Below are positions 33,310 to 41,104 of a stretch of DNA of 64,000 nt, piece after piece. The notes beneath the pieces are model-generated. The model saw only the letters and a list, made by a program, of their open reading frames with translations. It was not told the origin of the DNA and ran no database searches. Source of the DNA: CAG-791 sp045130475 (lineage in GTDB: Bacteria > Bacillota > Clostridia > Lachnospirales > Lachnospiraceae); contig JBGUPU010000041.1 in NCBI GenBank assembly GCA_045130475.1, positions 13,213 through 77,212 on the forward strand, read 5' to 3'. Numbering within the stretch: the stretch's first letter is position 1; every line of letters starts with the position of its first letter. The position numbers and the translations under genes were made by a program.

Positions 33310-33858
33310 ATGAGTACAACGGATGCGCTGTATGAACGTTTCAAGGCGAACCTGGAAGCGGTCAACGGAGAATGTTCATTGGCAGCCAAAGCAGACGCAG
33401 GAAAAGTGGTAGCAGATCTTTTCCAGGCAAAAGGCATCAAGACAGCCTGCGTGGCAGAGACTGATTTTCTCCGTGAGATTGGAATCGTTCCCGCACTGAG
33501 AGATGCAGGTGTTGAGGTCTTCACGGATCACATCCGTCTTCATGCGGAGACTGCGCAGGGAGGAATCTCGGAAGCGCAGTACGGCGTTGCAGATCTGGGA
33601 AGCATTCTGCAGGTTGGAGATGAGATCGATGCGAGGATCGTTGCGACCATGTCTGCAGATTATATCGGCATCCTCAAGGAGTCAACGATCGTCGATGATT
33701 ATGACGCCATGTTTGATGTAATCTGCGCGCTGCCCGAAATGCCGAATTTTGTCGGATTTGTAACCGGACCCAGCAGAACTGCAGATATCGAGTGTGTCAG
33801 TACAGTCGGTGTCCACGGTCCCCTCAGACTCAGCATCGTAATCATTCAGGATGCCTGA
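33310..33858 (+). CDS. LUD-domain protein, LutC/YkgG-like
   Basis: 182 residues, cytosolic. LutC-like features: DALYERFKANLEAVNG start, GISEAQYGVADLGSILQ (the A-Y-G-(I/V)-A-(D/E)-(T/L)-G motif) and a C-terminal FVTGPSRTADIECVSTVGVHGPLRLSIVIIQDA, with the family's TGPSRTADIE and GVHGP motifs. LutC works with LutA and LutB in L-lactate oxidation to pyruvate. ATG 33310 is chosen because AAAGGAG precedes it. The next gene, 85 bases on, is a fused LutB/LutA-like protein, so the complete set is encoded by two genes. Confidence 0.88.
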   Translation: MSTTDALYERFKANLEAVNGECSLAAKADAGKVVADLFQAKGIKTACVAETDFLREIGIVPALRDAGVEVFTDHIRLHAETAQGGISEAQYGVADLGSILQVGDEIDARIVATMSADYIGILKESTIVDDYDAMFDVICALPEMPNFVGFVTGPSRTADIECVSTVGVHGPLRLSIVIIQDA

Positions 33859-33943
33859 TGACGGGTACGGACAGAGAATGCAGTGCATGAGTTCATCGCA
33901 CTGCTGACTGCGCACCGGTTTTTAGGAAAGGAGAGAATCAATC

Positions 33944-36100
33944 ATGGCTAGTCTGGAGCTGAAGCAGGAAATTCAGGAAGCTTTGAAGAATCAGACTCTC
34001 AGCAGAACACTGGGAACATTCTGTGCGACATATCCTGCGAAGAGAGAAAAATCATATGCCGGTGTCGATTTCGAGTCGACACGCGACAGCATTAAAGAAG
34101 TTAAGAGCTATGCAGCCGACCACATCGATGAGATGATCGATGATTTCACAAAGAACTGCACAGCCCGCGGCGGACATGTTTTCCACGCGAAGAGCGGCGA
34201 AGAGGCTATGGAGTATATCCGTAATCTCGTAAAGGAAAAAGGCGTCAAGACCATCGTCAAGTCCAAATCCATGGCTTCTGAGGAAATCCACATGAACCAT
34301 GTCCTGGGCGATGACGGCGTACAGGTACAGGAGACCGACCTCGGTGAGTTCATCATCGCTCTCGAGGGCAATACTCCCGTCCACATGGTCATGCCCGCTC
34401 TGCACCTGAACAAGGAGCAGGTCGCCGACTATTTCACTGAGTATACAAAAGAAAAGAACGAGCCCATCATCGCCGAGGAGGTCAAGACCGCCAGAAAGAT
34501 CATGCGCGACAAGTTCATCCATGCTGACATGGGTGTTTCCGGCGCAAACGTGGCTGTCGCTGATACGGGCACCGTTTTCACAATGAGTAACGAAGGCAAC
34601 GGCCGTATGGTCGGCACACTGCCGAAGATCCATCTGTATGTCTTCGGTATTGAGAAGTTCGTCAAGAGCCTCTCCGATGCCCGTTATATCTTTAAGGCCC
34701 TTCCCCGCAACGGCACGGGCCAGCGTATTACTTCTTATATTTCCATGTACACAGGCGCCGCCGAGGTCACCGTGGACAAGGATACCGATGAGAAGGCAAA
34801 GAAAGAATTCTACGCAGTCATTCTGGACGATCCGGGACGCCGCGCCATCCTTGCGGATCCTGATTTCAGGGAAGTCTACAACTGCATCCGCTGCGGCGCA
34901 TGTCTTGACGTATGTCCTGCATTCGCTCTGCTGGGCGGCCATGTATACGGCTCCAAGGTCTATACCGGCGGTATCGGCACCATCCTGACCCACTTCCTCG
35001 TCTCCGAGGAGAGAGCGGATGAGATCCAGAATATCTGCCTGCAGTGCGGACGCTGCAAAGAGGTCTGCGGCGGCGGACTTCACATCCCTGAGATGATCAT
35101 GAAACTGCGTGAGCGCAGCTATGAGGCAAATCCGAATCCCGTTTATAAATTCGCTCTGGACGCGGTCAGCGACAGAAAGCTGTTCCACTCCATGCTGCGT
35201 ATCGCCTCTGTGGCGCAGGCTCCGTTCACCAAGGGAACCAATTTCATCCGTCATCTGCCTATGTTCCTGTCCGGCATGACAGAGGGCAGAAGCCTGATGA
35301 GCATCGCTCCCGTGCCTTTCCGCGACATCTTCCCGACCATCCAGCAGAAGGTCGAGAATCCCAAGGGCAAGATCGCTATGTTCACCGGATGTCTGCTTGA
35401 CTTCGCTTATGTAGACATCGCAAAGGCCGTCATCGCGGATCTGAATTCCATCGGCTACATCGTTGATATGCCTATGGGTCAGTCCTGCTGCGGCGCTCCC
35501 GCCACCTTCATGGGTGACCGTGAGAACGCGAAGAAGACAGCAGAGCTCAACGTCGAGGCAATGCACGCGGAAGATTACGATTATGTCGTATCCGCATGCC
35601 CGACCTGCACACACCAGCTGCGCATCTATAAGGACTTCTTCGAGGAAGGCTCCGAGATGTACAAGAGAGCAGAGGAACTGGGCAGCAAGTCCTTCGACTT
35701 CTGCAAGCTCTTCTATGATCTGGGCGGACTGGCAGAGGCAGGCGATGAGACACCTCTTACCATCACCTACCATGATTCCTGCCACCTCAAGAGAGAGCTG
35801 GGCGTCTTCCAGGAGCAGAGAGAACTCCTCAAGGCAACCAAGGGCATCAACCTGGTCGAGATGGAAGAGTCCGATGTCTGCTGCGGTTTCGGCGGCACAT
35901 ACAGCATCAAGCTTCCTGAGGTCGCTGCACCCATCCTTGCCAAGAAGATCGGACACATCCAGGATACCGGTGCTTCTGTCGTCGCTGTCGACTGCCCCGG
36001 CTGCCTGATGCAGATCCGCGGCGGTATGGACGCTCATGGTCTTCCGACCGAAGTCAAGCACACAGCGGTGATCCTCGCTGAAAAACGCGGCCTGATCTGA
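33944..36100 (+). CDS. Fused LUD / 4Fe-4S / CCG-domain oxidoreductase (LutB-LutA-like)
   Basis: 718 residues. Residues about 1-250: LUD domain (VKTIVKSKSMASEEIHMN, AVADTGTVF). Residues 314-324: ferredoxin motif C-x2-C-x2-C-x3-C in CIRCGACLDVCPAF, with a second cluster about 50 residues on (CLQCGRCKEVC). Residues about 475-670: two CCG (cysteine-rich) domains, SCCGAPATFMGD and YHDSCHLKRELG ... CCGFGGTYS, as in LutA/GlpC and heterodisulfide reductase. Normally LutA and LutB are separate; here they are one chain. Likely role is oxidation of lactate or another hydroxyacid with transfer to a quinone or other acceptor. GGAAAGGAGAGAATC precedes the ATG. Confidence 0.88.
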   Translation: MASLELKQEIQEALKNQTLSRTLGTFCATYPAKREKSYAGVDFESTRDSIKEVKSYAADHIDEMIDDFTKNCTARGGHVFHAKSGEEAMEYIRNLVKEKGVKTIVKSKSMASEEIHMNHVLGDDGVQVQETDLGEFIIALEGNTPVHMVMPALHLNKEQVADYFTEYTKEKNEPIIAEEVKTARKIMRDKFIHADMGVSGANVAVADTGTVFTMSNEGNGRMVGTLPKIHLYVFGIEKFVKSLSDARYIFKALPRNGTGQRITSYISMYTGAAEVTVDKDTDEKAKKEFYAVILDDPGRRAILADPDFREVYNCIRCGACLDVCPAFALLGGHVYGSKVYTGGIGTILTHFLVSEERADEIQNICLQCGRCKEVCGGGLHIPEMIMKLRERSYEANPNPVYKFALDAVSDRKLFHSMLRIASVAQAPFTKGTNFIRHLPMFLSGMTEGRSLMSIAPVPFRDIFPTIQQKVENPKGKIAMFTGCLLDFAYVDIAKAVIADLNSIGYIVDMPMGQSCCGAPATFMGDRENAKKTAELNVEAMHAEDYDYVVSACPTCTHQLRIYKDFFEEGSEMYKRAEELGSKSFDFCKLFYDLGGLAEAGDETPLTITYHDSCHLKRELGVFQEQRELLKATKGINLVEMEESDVCCGFGGTYSIKLPEVAAPILAKKIGHIQDTGASVVAVDCPGCLMQIRGGMDAHGLPTEVKHTAVILAEKRGLI

Positions 36101-36194
36101 TGATACAGAGCATTCGGAACCTGTCAATCTCAGATTGACGGAACTGTCGGATCGCTTACAGAAAAAAACATTAAACATAAAACGAGTTGTAATC

Positions 36195-37190
36195 ATGACA
36201 GCAAGCATGAATGTCAAGACAGGGACATCGAAAAAAGGGCAGGCGGCGCCTGACCCGGTCAAATATGAACGGATGACGGCCAAGATGGCTTTCCAGCTTG
36301 CCATGATCCATACCTGGCCGGCGTCTGTATGCCCGGCGCTGTTCGGCATTTTCTGGTGCCTGTTCAGGGGGATCTCCCTTACACCGGCCCAGTGCATTCT
36401 GCTGGCAGCAGCATGTATCCTGTCACAGTCTTCGGTGAACACACTGAATGACTATGTGGACTATGTCAACGGAACCGACAGCGAAGAGGACAATGTGGAA
36501 GTCAGCGACGCGGTACTGGTCTACAACCACGTGAATCCGCGGCACGCCCTGATCCTGGGACTTGTCTACCTGGCAGGTGCCGCGTTCTGCGGCGTGGCTG
36601 CCGCCTGGCACTCGGGCCCTGCGCCCTATATTGTCGGGATCATCGGCGGCCTGACGGTACTGGCCTACAGTATCAGTCCGGTATCTGTGGCTTCCCTCCC
36701 CCTGGGAGAACTTGTTTCCGGATTTGTCATGGGAGGCCTGATCCCCCTGGGGACCGCGGCCGTTGCAGACGGGGCCTTCCACTGGGAGATCCTTCCGGAA
36801 TGTCTTCCGCTGATCATCGGAATTGCGCTGATCATGCTTAGTAATAACGGAAGCGATATAGAAAAAGATCTTATCGCAGGGCGCATGACCCTCCCGGTCG
36901 TGCTGGGGCGTCCCCGTTCCCTGATCCTGTATCGGGTGCTGCTGGGGATATGGATCGCGCTTTTGATCCTCCAGCCCCTCCTGCAGGTCGGTGGGATTGC
37001 CCTTGCGGGCATCCTGCTCACGATCGTTCTGGGCCATAAGCCCTTCGGATTCCTCATCCGGGCAAAACTGGATCCTGCGGACAGGATCCGCCAGATGAAG
37101 AGCGTCGCGGCGTCCAATATGATCGGAAACGGTCTTTTGGCACTGACCTACGGGGCCGCATGGCTTCTGCGGTTTCTCAAAGTCCTTTGA
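36195..37190 (+). CDS. UbiA-family prenyltransferase, MenA-like
   Basis: About 331 residues with eight or nine membrane segments. Both aspartate-rich UbiA motifs are present: NTLNDYVDYVNGTDS (residues 82-96, N-D-x-x-D type with GTD, characteristic of MenA) and NNGSDIEKDLIAGRMTLPVVLG (217-238). MenA attaches a polyprenyl chain to 1,4-dihydroxy-2-naphthoate to make demethylmenaquinone. The start is uncertain: ATG 36195 lacks a strong ribosome site and a TTG at 36135 also lies in frame. The gene lies 94 bases after the LUD fusion and 51 before a MenG/UbiE-like methyltransferase, so quinone synthesis is the best inference. No menD/F/H/C/E/B genes are in the window. Confidence 0.82.
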   Translation: MTASMNVKTGTSKKGQAAPDPVKYERMTAKMAFQLAMIHTWPASVCPALFGIFWCLFRGISLTPAQCILLAAACILSQSSVNTLNDYVDYVNGTDSEEDNVEVSDAVLVYNHVNPRHALILGLVYLAGAAFCGVAAAWHSGPAPYIVGIIGGLTVLAYSISPVSVASLPLGELVSGFVMGGLIPLGTAAVADGAFHWEILPECLPLIIGIALIMLSNNGSDIEKDLIAGRMTLPVVLGRPRSLILYRVLLGIWIALLILQPLLQVGGIALAGILLTIVLGHKPFGFLIRAKLDPADRIRQMKSVAASNMIGNGLLALTYGAAWLLRFLKVL

Positions 37191-37241
37191 GATGTCTGAG
37201 GCTGCTGGAAGCTTTCCGTCTTTGAATTGTTTCACAAAACT

Positions 37242-37943
37242 ATGAAAAAACAGCAGGAGCGCGCCCCAGTCTATGAGATATTCGAGACCCTGGCTCCGCG
37301 CTATGACAGGGCGAATGCCCGCATCAGTCTCGGCCTTGAAAAAGGCTGGAAGAGACTGTTGGTAAAAAGAATGCTGGCACAGGCCGGCAGCGGAGGAGAA
37401 CTTCTGGATGTCTGCTGCGGCACGGGAGACATCGCGATCGCTCTCGCACAGAGAGGTCCGGGCTTTTGTGTCACGGGACTTGATTTTTCCCCCGCCATGC
37501 TGGAAGTCGCCGGGAAGAAAGGAGAAGACTTCTCCAACCTGCAGCTGCTGCAGGGAGATGCCATGAAGCTTCCCTTCGCGGACGGAACGTTTGATGCCGC
37601 CTGCATCTCTTTCGGCCTCAGGAACACGCCGGATTACCGCCGTGTCCTCAGGGAGATGAGACGCGTTGTGCGGACGGGCGGTAAGGTCTACTGCCTGGAT
37701 TCCTTCGTTCCCGACATCCCGGTCATTCTGCCGGCATACCGTCTCTATTTCCGGTATTTGATGCCGGTCCTGGGAGGCGGACGTAAATACAGAAAACAAT
37801 ATACATGGCTTTACCAGTCGACAGAACAATTTCCCAGGCGAAAGGAACTGATGAAACAGTTCGCCCGCACAGGTCTTGAGCAGGTGCAGAGCCGCAGCAG
37901 AATGCTGGGCGCCTGTGTTCTGATCGAAGGGACCAAAGCCTGA
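37242..37943 (+). CDS. UbiE/MenG-like demethylmenaquinone methyltransferase
   Basis: 233 residues, soluble class I SAM methyltransferase. Motif I is LLDVCCGTGDIAIALA (Asp56 to Gly62 region); then GLDFSPAMLEVA, DAMKLPFADGTFDAACISFGLRNTPDYRRVLREMRRVVRTGG and YRLYFRYLMPVLGGG, all family hallmarks including FGLRN. UbiE/MenG methylates the quinone ring of demethylmenaquinone. The ATG at 37242 is used, though a clear ribosome site is missing. It lies between the MenA-like and FixC-like genes in one direction, 22 bases before the latter. This is the last step of menaquinone synthesis if the pathway is real. Confidence 0.85.
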   Translation: MKKQQERAPVYEIFETLAPRYDRANARISLGLEKGWKRLLVKRMLAQAGSGGELLDVCCGTGDIAIALAQRGPGFCVTGLDFSPAMLEVAGKKGEDFSNLQLLQGDAMKLPFADGTFDAACISFGLRNTPDYRRVLREMRRVVRTGGKVYCLDSFVPDIPVILPAYRLYFRYLMPVLGGGRKYRKQYTWLYQSTEQFPRRKELMKQFARTGLEQVQSRSRMLGACVLIEGTKA

Positions 37944-37965
37944 CAGATTACAACAGGAGAAAACT

Positions 37966-39261
37966 ATGAGCGAAGAAAAATTTGACGCCATAATCGTAGG
38001 AGGAGGACTGGCAGGCGCTACAGCCGCATATATTCTTGCCAATGCCGGAATGGAAGTCCTTCTGGCAGACCGCGGTGACTTCTGCGGCTCCAAGAACGTG
38101 ACCGGCGGCCGCCTCTATGCGCACAGCCTGGAAAAGGTTTTCCCCGGCTTCGCGGAGGAGGCTCCCATTGAGCGCAAAGTCACGCACGAGAAGATCTCCC
38201 TGATGACCCCCAAGAGCTCGCTGGATATCGGATTCAGTTCCGAGAAACTCGGCGAGGATCCTGAGAGTGCATCCTACACGATCCTGCATTCCAAATTTGA
38301 TCCCTGGCTCGCGGAAAAATGCGAGGAGGCAGGCGTTATGCTTGTCCCCGGCATCCGCGTTGACAGCTGTGTCGTCGAGGACGGCAAGGTCGTCGGAATT
38401 GATGCCGGCGGCGAGATCATGTATTCCGATGTCGTCATTATCGCGGACGGTGTCAACTCCCTGCTTGCCCAGAAGCTGGGCATGAAGAAGGAACTGACCC
38501 CGCACGAAGTCGCGGTCGGTGTCAAGGAAGTCATCAAACTGGATGAGGAAGTCATCAACCAGCGCTTCGGCGTCCGCGGCAACGAAGGTGTCGCATGGCT
38601 GTCCGCAGGCGACGCAACTGCCGGAGCATTCGGCGGCGGTCTTCTTTACACCAACAAAGACACTATTTCCATCGGTATTGTCGCAACCCTTGCAGATATC
38701 GGCTACACCGATATTTCCATTCCGGATCTGCTCGACCGCTATAAAGAGCATCCCGCTATCAAGCCTTATATCGAAGGCGGCGAGACCATCGAGTACAGCG
38801 CACACCTTGTTCCCGAGGCAGGCGTTCACATGATCCCTGAACTCGTACGCGACGGCGTTCTGGTCACCGGCGACGCAGCGGGCTTCGTTGTAAACCTTGG
38901 CTTCACTGTCCGCGGTATGGACTTCGCAGTAGAGTCCGGCCGTCTCGCTGCAGAGGCAGTCATCCGCGCGAAAGAAGCGGGCGACTTCAGCAAGGAAGGC
39001 CTCTCTTCCTATGTGGATGCCCTGAACGAGAGCTTCATCATGAAAGATATGAAGGCCCTCAAGGGATTCCCCGCCATCCTCTCCCGCAGAGAAGTCTTCA
39101 AGGATCTCCCGGAGATGGTGGACGACATCTGCACGAAGCTTTTCACGGTCAGCGGAAAACCCAGCATGGACTTCATCATGTATGTGATCAATTCCATGGC
39201 TTCGCACCTGAGCGTTGCACAGCTCACAAGCCTGGTAGGAGACATCATGGACGCATTCTGA
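37966..39261 (+). CDS. FixC-like FAD-dependent oxidoreductase (ETF:quinone oxidoreductase / geranylgeranyl-reductase family)
   Basis: 431 residues. FAD-binding Rossmann motif VGGGLAGATAAYILANAGMEVLLADRG (residues 11-37), then GSKNVTGGRLYAHSLEK, VIIADGVNSLLAQKLG and GDAAGFVVNLGFTVRGMDFAVESG, matching FixC. FixC with FixX and ETF (FixAB) passes electrons to quinone or, with GGR-type relatives, reduces isoprenoid chains. No fixA or fixB is nearby. A strong AGGAGA lies before the ATG. It is followed by a FixX ferredoxin 93 bases on and preceded by MenA/MenG-like genes, so a quinone or isoprenoid substrate is favoured. Confidence 0.87.
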   Translation: MSEEKFDAIIVGGGLAGATAAYILANAGMEVLLADRGDFCGSKNVTGGRLYAHSLEKVFPGFAEEAPIERKVTHEKISLMTPKSSLDIGFSSEKLGEDPESASYTILHSKFDPWLAEKCEEAGVMLVPGIRVDSCVVEDGKVVGIDAGGEIMYSDVVIIADGVNSLLAQKLGMKKELTPHEVAVGVKEVIKLDEEVINQRFGVRGNEGVAWLSAGDATAGAFGGGLLYTNKDTISIGIVATLADIGYTDISIPDLLDRYKEHPAIKPYIEGGETIEYSAHLVPEAGVHMIPELVRDGVLVTGDAAGFVVNLGFTVRGMDFAVESGRLAAEAVIRAKEAGDFSKEGLSSYVDALNESFIMKDMKALKGFPAILSRREVFKDLPEMVDDICTKLFTVSGKPSMDFIMYVINSMASHLSVAQLTSLVGDIMDAF

Positions 39262-39354
39262 TCTTCGCGGATCTATGCGCGTAAGACCTGAGCGGTACCA
39301 TGAAAATACTGTTTCTGTATACTGACTGATGAATTGTGAAAAGAGGATAAAAAA

Positions 39355-39639
39355 ATGGCTAAAATGAGTGTAGATGATAAATTGGGACTGGATCTGTTCC
39401 ACACCGACGAACATAATCCCCACATCACGGTCAATGAAGATTATGATGATATGGAAGAGATCCGCAAAGTTCTCCTTGCTTGCCCTGCCGGCCTTTATCA
39501 CTATGAGAACGGCAAGGTGACCTTCAGCCACGAGGGCTGCCTGGAGTGCGGCACCTGCCGCGTGCTCTCCATCGACAAGGTAGTCAAGAGCTGGGATCAC
39601 CCCATGGGCGGCGCAGGTGTTCAGTTCCGTCAGGGCTGA
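39355..39639 (+). CDS. FixX-like ferredoxin-type protein
   Basis: 94 residues. Four cysteines for a 4Fe-4S cluster: one in LLACPAGLYHYENG (Cys43) and three in HEGCLECGTCRVL (Cys63, Cys66, Cys69). The FixX-type segment EEIRKVLLACPAGLYHYENGKVTFSHEGCLECGTCR is intact, with a WDHPMGG(A)GVQFRQG end seen in FixX. It is presumed partner of the FixC-like flavoprotein. AGAGG precedes the ATG; a terminator closes the run 50 bases downstream. Confidence 0.88.
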   Translation: MAKMSVDDKLGLDLFHTDEHNPHITVNEDYDDMEEIRKVLLACPAGLYHYENGKVTFSHEGCLECGTCRVLSIDKVVKSWDHPMGGAGVQFRQG

Positions 39640-39687
39640 TGCTTTTGCAAAAACACCTCGTAAGTGCTGTAAATAATTGAAACACAC

Positions 39688-39732
39688 GGGCTCTTATGCC
39701 GCTCTTTGTACGGCGCGGCATAAGAGCCCTTT
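39688..39732 (+). terminator. Terminator after the FixX-like gene
   Basis: GGGCTCTTATGCCG pairs with CGGCATAAGAGCCC (ending 39729), followed by TTT. Confidence 0.82.
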
Positions 39733-39802
39733 GCTGTAGAGCAGAGAGGAAAAGCCGGGGGAGCATGGTGCCCGTGCAGACGCTTCTCCATAAGAGGTAA
39801 CC

Positions 39803-40984
39803 ATGAGCAGAATCTACATCATCACAGGCAAGGGCGGTGTCGGCAAGACCAGCCTTGCGGCGGCGCATGCCGTGCGCAGCGCGCGGGAAGGACACAATAC
39901 ACTCCTTGTCAGCGCGGATATGGCCCATAATCTGGGCGATATTTTCCAGACAAAGGCAGGAGGGTATGTGCAGGAGATCGCTCCCTGTCTGTCTGTGCTG
40001 GAGCTGGATCCCTATATGCTGATGAGGGAGGAGTATCCCAATATCAACAAGACCATCGCAAATCTGTCCGGGACTGTGGGTGCCGCCATTGATTCGATCG
40101 GGGAGACCTATATGATCCCGGGACTGGAGAATCTTTTTTCCCTGCTGAAGATCCGGGATCTGTATCTGAGTGGTGCCTACGACAGGATCATTGTGGACTG
40201 TGCGCCGACGGGCGAGACCCTCTCCCTCTTAAAGCTCCCGGAACTGCTCTCCTGGTATGTGGAGAAGTTTTCGCCGGTGGGAAGAACCATGACCAGAGTG
40301 CTGACACCGGTCGCGAAGCTCCGCTACCGGATGGAACTGCCTGACAAGGCAGCTATGGATGAGTTCGGACAGCTCTACACGAAACTTGTAAAGCTCCAGG
40401 ATCTGCTCAAAAACCCGGACAGCAGCCGCGTGCGTCTGGTCTGCATCCCCGAAAGGATGGTCGTCGAGGAGACGCGGCGCAGCTATATGTATCTGAACCT
40501 GTATCATTATCCAGTGGACGGAGTCTTTATCAACCGCATTCTGCCCGACCACACCGGCAGCCGCTTTATGGAAAACTGGCAGAAGATTCAGAAAGGCTAT
40601 CTTGAGGAGCTGGAAAGTGTTTTCACAGAGCTTCCGATCACCCGGATTCCCTGGTTCCCTGCGGAGATCCGGGGCATGGAAGCCGTGGAGAGGCTGAGCC
40701 GGGAAGCTCTGTCGGAGGAGAATCTGTTCGACAGGCCGGTCCGGACGGACAACGAGATCTACGCCCCGATCGAGGGGGGATACAGTCTCAAGATCCGTGT
40801 TCCCGGTGCCTCGCAAAAGGATGTGGAGGTCTTTATGCGGGATATGGATGTGGATATCCGGATCCGGAACTTTATGCGCAGCATACCTCTCCCGGGCGTT
40901 CTGCGCGGGGCGAAGATGACCTCTGCAATTGTGGAGGACGGCACACTCACTATCTGCTTTGAGGTGAAAGAAGTCGATGAATGA
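39803..40984 (+). CDS. ArsA/Get3d-like ATPase with alpha-crystallin-type C-terminus (first copy)
   Basis: 393 residues, cytosolic. The deviant P-loop is GKGGVGKTS (residues 9-17), followed by SADMAHNLGD (switch I), IIVDCAPTGETLSLLKLPELL (switch II / Walker B) and a nucleotide-base loop FINRILPD. Residues about 310-390 form an HSP20-like (alpha-crystallin) domain (YSLKIRVPGASQKDVEVFMRDMDVDIRIRNF), the Get3d architecture. ArsA itself drives arsenite efflux and Get3 handles tail-anchored proteins; Get3d function is unsettled. No arsB, arsR or arsC is nearby. A near-duplicate gene follows. Confidence 0.85.
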   Translation: MSRIYIITGKGGVGKTSLAAAHAVRSAREGHNTLLVSADMAHNLGDIFQTKAGGYVQEIAPCLSVLELDPYMLMREEYPNINKTIANLSGTVGAAIDSIGETYMIPGLENLFSLLKIRDLYLSGAYDRIIVDCAPTGETLSLLKLPELLSWYVEKFSPVGRTMTRVLTPVAKLRYRMELPDKAAMDEFGQLYTKLVKLQDLLKNPDSSRVRLVCIPERMVVEETRRSYMYLNLYHYPVDGVFINRILPDHTGSRFMENWQKIQKGYLEELESVFTELPITRIPWFPAEIRGMEAVERLSREALSEENLFDRPVRTDNEIYAPIEGGYSLKIRVPGASQKDVEVFMRDMDVDIRIRNFMRSIPLPGVLRGAKMTSAIVEDGTLTICFEVKEVDE

Positions 40985-41104
40985 GTAAAGTTCAGACCTT
41001 TCTGAAACGAGATGTGTTTTTGCGGGTTGAAGCGTACAGAGACCGGAGTTTAACGGATGATCATTACCGGACGATAGATAGTCGGTAAGAGGAAAACGGG
41101 ACAG

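Noticed and set aside
34052..36442. A 796-codon open frame on the minus strand across the LUD fusion gene
   Set aside because: It is antisense to a gene with clear Fe-S, LUD and CCG motifs; its product has no recognisable motif and reflects codon bias of the opposite strand.
37948..39687. A 579-codon minus-strand frame opposite the FixC-like and FixX-like genes
   Set aside because: It spans two recognisable plus-strand genes and their gap; no promoter or motif supports it.
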